Shown: piece after piece, positions 26,377-34,856 of the stretch
Layout: every line of letters starts with the position of its first letter
How positions within the stretch are numbered: the stretch's first letter is position 1
DNA from: Pandoraea aquatica
GTDB taxonomy: Bacteria; Pseudomonadota; Gammaproteobacteria; Burkholderiales; Burkholderiaceae
Direction of reading: 5' to 3'
Assembly (NCBI RefSeq): GCF_902459565.1
Contig: NZ_CABPSN010000001.1
Coordinates: forward strand, 992,001-1,056,000
DNA length: 64,000 nt
The notes under the pieces: model-generated
The model's input: the letters and a program-made list of their open reading frames with translations, nothing else
Told to the model about the DNA's origin: nothing
Databases searched by the model: none
Translations under genes and position numbers: made by a program

Positions 26377-26616
26377 GCGGAGTCGGAGAATGGCCCTATC
26401 CCGGACCCATTGACGTCAATTCTCAGGCGCACGTTTCGGAACTGCAACACTTGATGCTCGACGTCGGGTGCAGAGTCGCCAGAGCGCGCCGACAATCCAA
26501 GCAAAATCATCCACTTAGCAACTCCGGCACGATATTGGCTTAAGGCAGAGGAAACGCCGCGCAACGTCCCCGCCGTTCGCAAAGCGCCCCTCACGATTGC
26601 CCCGACGGAGCCCATC

Positions 26617-27102
26617 ATGCCGCCGAGACACGTCACACCCTGCACGCGCGTTTGCTCGCCGGCTCTTTGCCCGCTGGTTCTTTGCCCGCTTAGTCACGAC
26701 GGACGGCGCTGCCCGGACATCCTCCGATGGCTCGCATTGCTGGCGATCGGTCTGCTGGCCGCGATGGCCGCCCCGCACCTCCATGCGCAATCGATGCCGC
26801 CGGCCACCGCGAAACCCGTCGATGCGTTTCACCAGCCTTGCGTCGCCGTACGGGCCGCACCGAACGAGGCAGCACGTGACGTTTCGGGTGCGGCGCGTGC
26901 CTTCGTCTTCACCTCGCGCTTTCCGGGCAAACCGCACAAACAGTACGTCGATCTGGACGATCGATGCGCCACGCCACCGGCGTTCGCACCGACGCGCGAC
27001 GTCGACTCGACCTCTGTCTGGTACGTCGACGCGCCTGCCGCGGGCGTGCACGCACCGTCGCGTCATCCGGGCGCACTGACCTTACACGGTGTGACGTCCT
27101 GA
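26617..27102 (+). CDS. Hypothetical exported protein
   Basis: 161 aa, not recognised. A hydrophobic stretch (about residues 36-53, LRWLALLAIGLLAAMAAPH) following a Cys/Arg-rich lead looks like a signal or anchor, with AHAQS-like cleavage context. The remainder has two cysteines (HQPCVAVRA and DDRCATPP) that could form a disulfide. A GGAG element precedes the ATG. An overlapping frame from 26597 exists but lacks a plausible signal peptide. Function unknown. Confidence 0.5.
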   Translation: MPPRHVTPCTRVCSPALCPLVLCPLSHDGRRCPDILRWLALLAIGLLAAMAAPHLHAQSMPPATAKPVDAFHQPCVAVRAAPNEAARDVSGAARAFVFTSRFPGKPHKQYVDLDDRCATPPAFAPTRDVDSTSVWYVDAPAAGVHAPSRHPGALTLHGVTS

Positions 27103-27202
27103 GCGACGGGCCGCCGCGTTTGTTATGCTGCGACTTTCGCGCACCGGTGACACATGTTTTCTCACATGTCGCCGTCGCGCTTCCCGATTCTCCCAGAACG
27201 CA

Positions 27203-27529
27203 ATGTCCGCCAAGATTCCTGAGCCCCAGAAGACCACAACCAACGCCACGGGCAATGCCCGCAACAAGCCGGCAGCCGACGTGTCGCCGCCCCCGCCGGG
27301 TGCCATTCCGCTGGCCTGGGTCGGCCTGCTCGCGGCGGTTGCCTGGGTGCTCAAGAGCCCGAATCCCACCTGGGGCGTCGGCGTGCTGTGTCTTTGCGCC
27401 GGACTGATATCGTCGTTCGGCGCTCGCCGTCGTGGACGCGCGCCGTGGCCTGCGTTCTTTACGGGATTGCTGCCGGTCGGCGTTGCGCTGTTCTTCGCAC
27501 TGCTCATGCTTCGTCCGCTGCTGCGGTGA
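27203..27529 (+). CDS. Hypothetical inner-membrane protein
   Basis: 108 aa, unknown family. A polar, proline-rich lead of about 36 residues is followed by two or three membrane segments (PLAWVGLLAAVAWVL, VGVLCLCAGLISSF, LLPVGVALFFALLML). The ATG at 27203 is chosen because the upstream frame (from 27125) is Arg-rich and overlaps the end of the previous gene's 3' region. No partner gene suggests a role. Confidence 0.6.
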   Translation: MSAKIPEPQKTTTNATGNARNKPAADVSPPPPGAIPLAWVGLLAAVAWVLKSPNPTWGVGVLCLCAGLISSFGARRRGRAPWPAFFTGLLPVGVALFFALLMLRPLLR

Positions 27530-27588
27530 CAGTTCACGTGCGGGTCACGGCAATGACACTTGCCGAGATCCGCATCGTCCCCCTTAAG

Positions 27589-27623
27589 TTACCCACAACT
27601 TCTGTGGATAACCCACTGGATAA
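27589..27623. other. Cluster of DnaA-box-like sequences
   Basis: One perfect DnaA box TGTGGATAA (27603-27611), one inverted single-mismatch box TTACCCACA (27589-27597) and a weaker TGGATAA (27617-27623) within 35 bp. No replication genes are nearby, so this is not obviously oriC; it could be a DnaA titration or regulatory site. Confidence 0.4.
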
Positions 27624-27713
27624 CCTGACACCGCCCTCTTGAAAGGCCCGTCGTTACACGCTGTCAAGAGGATTGCCCGTTTCGGCATCAGCATTGGACA
27701 AATTTTTTGCGCT

Positions 27714-27747
27714 TGACGTTTTGCGCCGCTTCTGTGCGCAAACGTCA
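27714..27747. repeat. Inverted repeat in the promoter region of the 27917 gene
   Basis: Arms TGACGTTTTGCGC and GCGCAAACGTCA (one extra T in the left arm) around a 9-nt centre, about 170 bp upstream of the next start. A TTGACA element follows at 27753. Operator or hairpin; no T-run, so not a classic terminator. Confidence 0.35.
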
Positions 27748-27916
27748 CGGGTTTGACATACGATCGGATGGCGTCGTCCTCAGGGTCGCAGAGTGGGCAA
27801 CGAGGGCACCCGGAGAGGGCGCAGAGGGTTCGCAGCCCCGACGAATCGGCCTATGATGGAGTCATGCGACGCGTCGCAATGCATCTTTTCAGTGACTTTT
27901 GGGGAGAACGTCTCGT

Positions 27917-28261
27917 ATGACCCAATCCGACAAGCCGTCCGTGAACGCTACGTCCGCCGATGCCAACGCCCGCCAGGTGGGACAATCCGAGCCGTCCGGC
28001 GGCCCCGTGACCGAAGCCGAGCGCGTGCATCTGGATGAGTTGCTGGCACGCCACTCGGTCACCGAGACCGTCGACCGGGCCTCGGTCATCGATCTGATCA
28101 ACCGCCTGCGCGAACCGGACGTCAAAACATCCGAGGACCGCGACCGCGTGGTCAAGGAAAGCCGTCTGTGGAAGGAAGTGTCGCACCGCGACACTGCCAT
28201 GTCCCTGCTGAACTCGCTGGCGCAAATGGCCCCTATCTTCCTCAACCAGATTCACTGGTAA
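27917..28261 (+). CDS. Hypothetical protein, 114 aa
   Basis: Soluble, charged protein of unknown function. The first 40 residues are Ser/Ala/Gly-rich and probably disordered; the rest is helical (ERVHLDELLARHSVTETVDRASVIDLINRL, ending in the hydrophobic MAPIFLNQIHW). The ATG at 27917 has GGGGAGAA upstream. A G/C-rich hairpin without a T-run (28269-28290) follows the stop. Confidence 0.6.
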   Translation: MTQSDKPSVNATSADANARQVGQSEPSGGPVTEAERVHLDELLARHSVTETVDRASVIDLINRLREPDVKTSEDRDRVVKESRLWKEVSHRDTAMSLLNSLAQMAPIFLNQIHW

Positions 28262-28268
28262 CGCCCGC

Positions 28269-28290
28269 TGCGCCGGCACCCGCCGGCGCA
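28269..28290 (+). terminator. Hairpin after the 27917 gene
   Basis: 9-bp perfect stem TGCGCCGGC/GCCGGCGCA with an ACCC loop, 8 nt after the stop codon. It lacks a T-run, so it may be a Rho-dependent 3' end or an RNA-stabilising hairpin. Confidence 0.4.
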
Positions 28291-28465
28291 CATCCCTTCT
28301 GCATCCGCTTGCCCCCTCAGCCGACCGCCAACGCGTCGGCTATTCCGGCACCTTCCGATTGATCTGGATTAAGTTCGTGTGCGCACGCGCGCGCCCGAGC
28401 GGGACGTTGTCGTGCGCGTGCCTTACAATGCGGGTCGCGCAAGTTCTCCCTGTTGACTCAAGATC

Positions 28466-28660
28466 ATGACCACCACGCTGGACACCCCGACTGAATTCAA
28501 GAGCTGGATCTGCCTGATTTGCGGCTGGATCTACAACGAAGCCGAAGGCGCGCCGGACGACGGCCTCGCCCCCGGCACCCGCTGGGCCGATGTGCCTGCC
28601 GACTGGCGTTGCCCGGAATGTGACGTGTCCAAAGAAGACTTCGCGCTGTCGGAGTTCTGA
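28466..28660 (+). CDS. Rubredoxin
   Basis: 64-aa rubredoxin, a one-iron electron carrier. The four Fe-ligand cysteines are in CLICGWIY and CPECDVSKEDF, with the conserved linker DDGLAPGTRWADVPADW. It is slightly longer at the N-terminus (about 10 residues) than the minimal form. No alkane hydroxylase or obvious redox partner is adjacent; stand-alone rubredoxins in this group often serve in oxidative-stress or general electron transfer. Confidence 0.93.
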   Translation: MTTTLDTPTEFKSWICLICGWIYNEAEGAPDDGLAPGTRWADVPADWRCPECDVSKEDFALSEF

Positions 28661-28753
28661 AGCCGAAAGCCCGGTTGCTGCACTAGGCCGCAACCGGGTC
28701 GTTCGACTGGGGAGACGGTGCAACACCCGCCGTTTCAGCGCACTGCAACGGCA

Positions 28754-29014
28754 TCAGTGGTGCCATCCCCATCCACGGCCCCAACCGCGGCCACGCCAGC
28801 CACGGTAGTAGCCCCCGCCGTAATACCCACCCACGCCGACCGTCACCACCGGTGCCGGTGCGACGGCGTAACCCGGCGCGTAATAGCCCGGGGCATAGGC
28901 GTATCCGTTGTCGTATGCGCCGCCGTATGCAGGCGCGCCATACGGCACCGCCACGCAACCGCCCAGCAACATGGCGACGGCAGCGCCGCCTGCCAACATC
29001 AGTCTGCGTTTCAC
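28754..29014 (-). CDS. Gly/Tyr-rich lipoprotein
   Basis: 86 aa. Signal peptide with a lipobox (AMLLGGC, Cys at about 20) followed by a low-complexity Tyr/Gly/Ala/Pro tail and a terminal Gly/Arg/Trp/His-rich end (GWRGRGWGRGWGWHH). Proteins of this kind are common small outer-membrane lipoproteins in Burkholderiales; function unknown. The His/Trp-rich tail could bind metal, which is speculation. Confidence 0.65.
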   Translation of the reverse strand: MKRRLMLAGGAAVAMLLGGCVAVPYGAPAYGGAYDNGYAYAPGYYAPGYAVAPAPVVTVGVGGYYGGGYYRGWRGRGWGRGWGWHH

Positions 29015-29281
29015 GATAATCTCTCCCGCGCGAATCGATGGAATCCGGTGCGACGGCGACCGTTATCGTTGATTCCGCGTCGACCCCGAGCGCACCTGCT
29101 TGATTCGTTAGACAGGAGAGTTCCCGCGAAATGCGGAATGCGTGCACGCTCTTTGGTTACCAAACGTGACATTGGTAACGGCGGCGAAATTCGGTGGAGG
29201 CAATGCGTGTCGGGATGTCCTGGTCACAACATCCCGCAACATCCCGATTGAATGACCGGCGCTCGGGGCGCACTGCCCGGC

Positions 29282-30865
29282 TCAGAACACCCAGCAGCGG
29301 TCGCGCCCCGCGCGCTTGGCGCGATACAGTGCCATGTCTGCGCGTTCGACCATGTTCATCGGCGAATCCGAATCCTGCCACTCCGTAATGCCGAAGCTCG
29401 CGGAGAATTGCAGCGGCGGCTCGCTCCCTTCGACCGATTCACGCTTGCAACGCTCGCGAATCCGATCGGCCACGCGCAGCGCATCGCGCTCACTCGCGCC
29501 CGGCAGCAGGATGGCGAACTCCTCGCCGCCGATGCGTCCGATCAGATCGTCGCCCCGCAGCGTCGACGAGCACACCAGCACGAAACGACACAGCACCTGA
29601 TCGCCAATGGCGTGTCCATAGGTGTCGTTGATCGTCTTGAAGTGGTCGAGATCGGCGACGATGAGGCTCATCGGCTCGTTCTTGCGCTGCGCGGCCTCCA
29701 GCAGTTGCTCGAAGCGATGGAAGAAATAGCGGCGCGTCAGGCTGCCCGTAAGTTCGTCGTAGCTGGCTTCGAACGCCAGTTGGTTGTTCGCCGCGCGCAA
29801 TTCCTCGTTCGACTGACGCATCTCATGGTGCTGCGTGCGCTCGCGCCAATACGTCCAGGCGACCAGCGCCACGATGATCGCGCCCCCCAGATACAACAGG
29901 AAGCACAATGCGAGATCCTTGGCATGCTGACGCGTGAGGGCATCCCACGCATCAACGCCTTCCACCGCGTAGACGATCAGATCGTTGCTCGCACTCGGGC
30001 GCGACGAGATCACGAACGGCTTGCGCAGATCGTTGAATTCCGACATCCGGTCCAGTAATTCCTGCGGCACCCAGGCATTCGAGCGCCCCGGCGCACGTTT
30101 GAATTGCGAAATCGGCATGCGTGCGAAATCGTTGCGCTGATAAAGCGCCTGCCGCTCGGCGTCGGAGAGCGAGCCGAGCTTGCCGTCGATCATGAAGCTG
30201 TTTTCGAAGCGCGGGTCGTTGGCCATGATGACCACGCCGTTGCCGTCGGTGACGAACGATTCACCGCTGCCGACCCAGTGGCGCAGACGCGTCAGCCCGA
30301 TCTTGGTCATGACCACGCCGATCAGCAATCCGTCGCGGTACATCGGCGCGCTGAAGTAGAGACCCGGTGCCTGATGTTCCCAGCCCGACGCGTAGCGCTC
30401 GAAACGATCGCCGAGCAGCGCGTTCGTGACATAGGGCATGTCGGCCACAGACCCGCCGAGCGGTGACGGGACGTCCCGGTAGTTGCTGGCGGCGACACAC
30501 ACGCCGCTCGCATCGATCACCCACACGCGGTCCACGCCAAAGTAGCTTTGTGCGCCGCGCAGGAATTCGTTCGCGCGATCGACGACATCCGCAGCCGCCG
30601 GCTTGCCGCCCGCTGCGGGCACGACCTCGCGCAGCAAGTCGACATCGGCCAGTGTCGAGGGAATCGCGCGCACCATCGACAAGTCCGTATTGATGGCGTG
30701 CACCATGCCGTCGGCGACGCGGTCGGCCACGATTTGGCCAGCGTCGACGCTTTGCGCAAGCTTATCGCCCACCAGCGACGTGGCAGTGCGATCCGCCGCA
30801 ACCCAGCAGGCGACCAGCACGCCGACCGAGATACAGGCGGCATAAAGCCAATGCCTTATCCTCAT
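29282..30865 (-). CDS. Membrane sensor diguanylate cyclase
   Basis: 527 aa: TM1 about 8-27, a large periplasmic sensor (PDC/dCache type, with GVDRVWVIDASGVCVAASNYRD and GLYFSAPMYRDGLLIGVVMTKI), TM2 about 322-342 and a C-terminal GGDEF domain (about 365-525) with DELTGSLTRR and the active motif GGEEF (RIGGEEFAILLPGA). An active c-di-GMP synthase sensing an external ligand is predicted; no RxxD I-site is evident at the usual place. The 3' neighbour region is a lipoprotein gene; the next upstream gene is another c-di-GMP protein on the same strand with a 464-bp gap. Confidence 0.9.
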   Translation of the reverse strand: MRIRHWLYAACISVGVLVACWVAADRTATSLVGDKLAQSVDAGQIVADRVADGMVHAINTDLSMVRAIPSTLADVDLLREVVPAAGGKPAAADVVDRANEFLRGAQSYFGVDRVWVIDASGVCVAASNYRDVPSPLGGSVADMPYVTNALLGDRFERYASGWEHQAPGLYFSAPMYRDGLLIGVVMTKIGLTRLRHWVGSGESFVTDGNGVVIMANDPRFENSFMIDGKLGSLSDAERQALYQRNDFARMPISQFKRAPGRSNAWVPQELLDRMSEFNDLRKPFVISSRPSASNDLIVYAVEGVDAWDALTRQHAKDLALCFLLYLGGAIIVALVAWTYWRERTQHHEMRQSNEELRAANNQLAFEASYDELTGSLTRRYFFHRFEQLLEAAQRKNEPMSLIVADLDHFKTINDTYGHAIGDQVLCRFVLVCSSTLRGDDLIGRIGGEEFAILLPGASERDALRVADRIRERCKRESVEGSEPPLQFSASFGITEWQDSDSPMNMVERADMALYRAKRAGRDRCWVF

Positions 30866-31329
30866 CCGAAAATCAAACGCTCGTTCTAATATTTTTCACT
30901 TATTACGTTGGCAAAGTACCCGCCTCATTCGAAATCGCGTTTCTGTCACTTCCCCGGACAGAACTTCTGGTCGCGACCGGCATTCGTTTTGCCAGCGAAT
31001 TCCCGCCAATTCTGGTCTGCGCGTCAAACTCTTTCCCTCGTTTCCGATCCTCGGCTTTGTCGCGCCCCGCGCCTTCGGACCCCTGCTGCCACACCATTGT
31101 CTACCCCAACAATGGCAGGCCGTTGACAGCCCGCGCTCCCTACCCCGGTCTACTGCCGGTTGGGGCGTACGGCCATCCGTTCATGCGTTTCGGAACCACC
31201 GCGAGAACCCGATGATTCTATAGTACTCCGACGATCCTGCCGTACGAAAACCGTCCGATCGTCGACTTATTATGCATAGCTATTTAACCTATTAACTAGC
31301 TCGTTTTGTGTTTCTCATTTACTTCGTCA
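30866..31329. other. 464-bp intergenic region, AT-rich on its right side
   Basis: No gene found. The stretch 31231-31330 is strikingly AT-rich for this genome and could hold a promoter for the cyclase at 30865 (minus) or a silencer-binding site. I see no tRNA, terminator with a good T-run or repeat. Confidence 0.4.
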
Positions 31330-33600
31330 TTATTGGCAAATACCGAATCGGGCAATTAGCAAATCCAGCTGTTCGATTTCCACCGGCCGGGAAAACAAAT
31401 AGCCCTGCGCACTGAGCGGCACAAAATGACGAAGCCAATCGAGCTGGCGTTCGTTCTCCACACCTTCGACAATCAGATCGATGCCCAGCGAGCGCGCAAT
31501 ATTAACGATGTTCGAAATCATGAGACACGACCGCGACGAATCGGGAATCGATTCGACAAACGATCGGTCGACCTTGAGCGTATCGACGGGGAAGCGCGTC
31601 AGATAGGACAACGACGAGTACCCCGTGCCGAAATCGTCCAGTGCAATGCGCAAACCTGCCCGTTTGAACTGCTCGATCTTCATTTCCACCAGCGCCGGGT
31701 TCTTCACCATCACCGATTCGGTGATTTCCAGTTCCAGACGATGAGGCTCGATCGCGTACTCCTTCACGAGACGCTCAACGAGTTCGCCGATATCACCGCG
31801 CCAAAATTGCACGGACGAGACATTCACTGCCAGTCGCAGCGCCCCCATCGGCGTGCCCCGCCATGCCACGAGCTGGCGACAGGCTTGCGTGAGCGCGAAT
31901 TCGCCGATGGCCACGATCTGCCCGGTCGTCTCCGCCAGCGGGATGAACTCACCCGCGCTGAGAATGCCGCGCTCCGGATGACGCCAGCGAATCAGCGCTT
32001 CCATGCCGCATACGCAATCGTTACCCAGCGAGATGATCGGCTGATAGGCGAGGAAGAACTCGCCATTGGCCAGCGCCTGCTCCATCTGACGCTCCCACAC
32101 GACAAGCTGGTGCGCCTGATGCGTCATTTGCTGCGAATAGACCCGCACGACGCTCTTGCCCGCATCCTTCGCGGCATACATGGCCAGATCCGCTTTCTTG
32201 ATGAGATCCGCCTCCGTTTCTTCCGGCTTCGACCAGAACGTCACGCCGATGCTGGCGTGCAACGCGAACGAGGTGCCGTCGGCGACCATCGGCGACTTGA
32301 GCGCAGCCAGTAGCGTCTCACCCAGCGGCTCCGCCTGATCGGGTGCGCCGTCGCCTTCGAGCAACACCATGAACTCGTCGCCCGCGAAGCGCGAGAGCAT
32401 CGCCCCGGCAGGCATGCGCGGAATGAAGCGCTCCGAGACCTGACGGATGATTTCGTCGCCCTGCGAGTGACCGAGCGTGTCGTTCACGCTCTTGAAGTTG
32501 TCGAGATCGATATGCAGCAGCGCAACCTTGCCGAGCTGATCCGGCGCGGACAATGCCCGACGCAGCGACTCCATCAGCGCGTAGCGATTAGGCAGGCCGG
32601 TCAGCGCGTCGTATGAGATCAGGCGCGTGAGCTGCTGATCGCGGCCGATCAGACGCTGCATCAGATACGCAATGAGCGCAAAGAAAACGACAAGCGCGAC
32701 CGAGATAAACGTCGCCATCGTCAGATAGACGCGTTCCACGTGACGATATTCGGACAATTCCTCGTCGAGCGACAACCCGACCTGTACGGCCAACGGATAG
32801 TCGCGCAAATGCCGATACGCGACGACGCGCTCGACACCGTCGATCGGGTCGCGCTGCACGCCGGAGCTCCGTTGCTCTGCCGTGAACGGCGGCAACTCGC
32901 CGGTGCCGGTGATGGCAACGCTCGCTCCGGTGCTACGCGCAAGCAGTGCGCCGTCATCGGCAATCACGGCGATCTGGCCGTACTGCCCGAGCACGGCATT
33001 CGTGTAGAAGTCGGAGGTGAAGTAGCTTGGCTCCTGCGAGACCACCACGACACCTGCGAAGGAGCCGTCAGGATGATTCAAGCGGCGGCTGAACTGGAGC
33101 ACCCACTTGCGAGACACACGGCCGAATACCGGATGGCTGATGTAGAGGCCGTCGCTCTCGTCGTCGAGATGCACGCGAAAATGCTCGCGATCCGCAATGC
33201 TCACGCCCGCGCCGCCCGGCATCGTGGCAGCCACCACGATGCCGTTGGCGTCCGTCACGCTCACGAGCACCATGAAGCGCTCGGCGACAATCCCCTCGGC
33301 CAGCGTCTGCTTCAGATCGAAGTCGCCATGGCGGCGCTCGTACTCGTATTTCACGAAGCGGGTGATCTGGTCGACCTGGCGAATCGCACGTAGCGTCTGT
33401 TGTTCGAGAGCGGTCGCGACGGTCGAGGCGGACGCCGCCGTGTCGCGCAGAATGGCTTTGTGCTCGATGGAGATGCGCCATAGCACCGCTGTCCACAGAA
33501 GGACAAGGATCAGAAAACCGAAAATCAGGATTGCGACGATAGAGCGATAGGAAGTCGCCCAACGCCCGCGTCGCGCTCCCGTCATGCTCGGTTCCGCCAT
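31330..33600 (-). CDS. dCache-GGDEF-EAL membrane protein
   Basis: 756 aa: TM1 about 20-42, double-Cache sensor (GVSIADREHFRVH, WVLQFSRRLNHPDGSFAGVVVVSQ), TM2 about 290-313, GGDEF about 325-480 and EAL about 500-750. The GGDEF motif is AGDEF (SRFAGDEFMVLLEG), so cyclase function is doubtful; EAL residues are present (CGMEALIRW, ELEITESVM, DDFGTGYSSLSYL, TLKVDRSF, VEGVENE). Predicted c-di-GMP phosphodiesterase regulated by an external ligand. MAEPSMTG is taken as the start because the frame has no better one near a ribosome site. Confidence 0.9.
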   Translation of the reverse strand: MAEPSMTGARRGRWATSYRSIVAILIFGFLILVLLWTAVLWRISIEHKAILRDTAASASTVATALEQQTLRAIRQVDQITRFVKYEYERRHGDFDLKQTLAEGIVAERFMVLVSVTDANGIVVAATMPGGAGVSIADREHFRVHLDDESDGLYISHPVFGRVSRKWVLQFSRRLNHPDGSFAGVVVVSQEPSYFTSDFYTNAVLGQYGQIAVIADDGALLARSTGASVAITGTGELPPFTAEQRSSGVQRDPIDGVERVVAYRHLRDYPLAVQVGLSLDEELSEYRHVERVYLTMATFISVALVVFFALIAYLMQRLIGRDQQLTRLISYDALTGLPNRYALMESLRRALSAPDQLGKVALLHIDLDNFKSVNDTLGHSQGDEIIRQVSERFIPRMPAGAMLSRFAGDEFMVLLEGDGAPDQAEPLGETLLAALKSPMVADGTSFALHASIGVTFWSKPEETEADLIKKADLAMYAAKDAGKSVVRVYSQQMTHQAHQLVVWERQMEQALANGEFFLAYQPIISLGNDCVCGMEALIRWRHPERGILSAGEFIPLAETTGQIVAIGEFALTQACRQLVAWRGTPMGALRLAVNVSSVQFWRGDIGELVERLVKEYAIEPHRLELEITESVMVKNPALVEMKIEQFKRAGLRIALDDFGTGYSSLSYLTRFPVDTLKVDRSFVESIPDSSRSCLMISNIVNIARSLGIDLIVEGVENERQLDWLRHFVPLSAQGYLFSRPVEIEQLDLLIARFGICQ

Positions 33601-33922
33601 AGGTCGAGATCCTTTCAGCCTTCGCGCCCCCGCGCGAAAAGGTCGGTGTTGGCCCGGTTTTCAAGAGGATCCAGGGACGCCGCTGACGGGCGTCATAGTT
33701 TCCGGCAAGTGTAAGACAATCCCAGCGCCCCCGGAAGTCGTTCCGCGTCGTCTCAATCCGGGGATGTATGGAGTTCATCCGGCCGGACGAGCGCGCCCCC
33801 GCCTTGCAGCGTGCCATATCTCGGATTACGGAAGTTTCGGCCACCGCCGTATTAGGAGAATCCCGAAGTCGGGCGGACGGAGGTGAAGCGGGAGGTCGGG
33901 AGTGCGGAACGGCGGAGATCGC
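33601..33922. other. 322-bp region between the EAL gene and merR
   Basis: No gene supported. It should hold the promoter of the EAL gene (minus) and the 3' end of the merR operon. I searched for a tRNA-Pro, often found beyond merR in this family, and see none. Confidence 0.4.
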
Positions 33923-34318
33923 TCAGGACTTCAGCAGATCGATGACGGATTCGAGACGGCGGCGCAGATCGCCGACATCGAGCGCCGCGTCGCCCGGCTC
34001 GCCGGCGGTCTGGGCATCCGCCTGAGCGCCAGCGCCCCCCGAAGCGCGCGCGCCACGCGGCGTGTCGGCTTCGAGACGATTGCGTGCACCGTTGATGGTG
34101 AAGCCCTGCTCATAGAGCAGCTCCCGGATACGCCGGATCAGCAGGACTTCGTGATGTTGGTAGTACCGCCGGTTGCCGCGTCGCTTGACCGGACGCAGTT
34201 GCGTGAACTCTTGCTCCCAATAGCGCAGCACATGCGGTTTGACACCACATAGCTCGCTCACCTCACCGATGGTGAAGTAACGCTTGGCGGGAATCGGCGG
34301 CAAGGCAACGTGATCCAT
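33923..34318 (-). CDS. MerR-family regulator linked to ihfA
   Basis: 131 aa. N-terminal MerR HTH (YFTIGEVSELCGVKPHVLRYWEQEFTQLRPVKRRGNRRYY) followed by a short helical region and an Ala/Gly-rich linker; no metal-binding cysteine cluster at the C-terminus. This gene is conserved beside ihfA in beta- and gammaproteobacteria and its target is not known. Last gene of the pheST-ihfA block (81-nt gap after ihfA). Confidence 0.87.
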   Translation of the reverse strand: MDHVALPPIPAKRYFTIGEVSELCGVKPHVLRYWEQEFTQLRPVKRRGNRRYYQHHEVLLIRRIRELLYEQGFTINGARNRLEADTPRGARASGGAGAQADAQTAGEPGDAALDVGDLRRRLESVIDLLKS

Positions 34319-34399
34319 CGCGGCGTTAGCGGAATGGGACGACGGTTAAATTGCGGACGAAAAACCAACGGCCGCCACAGAATGCGGCGGCCGGGGGAA

Positions 34400-34792
34400 T
34401 TACTTGCTCAGTACGCCGGACTCGACCATCGTCTTGAGCTTCTGGCTGGCGTGGAAAGTCACGACACGGCGCGCGGCAATCGGAATCGCTTCGCCCGTCT
34501 TCGGATTCCGACCCGGACGTTGCGGCTTGTCGCGCAACTGGAAGTTACCGAAGCCGGAGAGCTTGACGCTGTCGCCCGATTCGAGCGCGTCGCGGATCGA
34601 CTCGAAGAACGCTTCGACCATATCCTTTGCTTCGCGCTTGTTCAGGCCCACATGCTCGAACAGCAACTCGGCCAGTTCGGCTTTGGTCAGTGTCGGCGCC
34701 TCGGTCGAGACCTCGTTCACTTCGCCGCGACCCAACGCAATGCGCTGCGCCGCGAGCATGGCTTCAAATTCACCAGGATTCATTTCGTTCAT
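34400..34792 (-). CDS. ihfA: Integration host factor alpha subunit
   Basis: 130-aa IHF alpha, DNA-bending nucleoid protein acting as a heterodimer with IhfB. HU/IHF core: [86 protein letters not shown]. The N-terminus is extended by about 30 residues compared with E. coli, as is usual in Burkholderiaceae. ATG 34792 is used (a GTG three codons earlier is possible). Downstream of pheT, as in E. coli. Confidence 0.95.
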   Translation of the reverse strand: MNEMNPGEFEAMLAAQRIALGRGEVNEVSTEAPTLTKAELAELLFEHVGLNKREAKDMVEAFFESIRDALESGDSVKLSGFGNFQLRDKPQRPGRNPKTGEAIPIAARRVVTFHASQKLKTMVESGVLSK

Positions 34793-34856
34793 ACGTCCCA
34801 CGCGATGGCGATGACAGTGCGATAACCCACTCGCACCCGGATTTTTTTACTGAGCT

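Noticed and set aside
27541-27780. Possible chromosomal origin around the DnaA boxes
   Set aside because: No dnaA, dnaN, rpmH, parA or gidA genes and no AT-rich unwinding block of sufficient length nearby; reported only as a DnaA-box cluster.
33601-33922. Expected tRNA-Pro downstream of merR
   Set aside because: No cloverleaf or T-arm sequence could be found on either strand.
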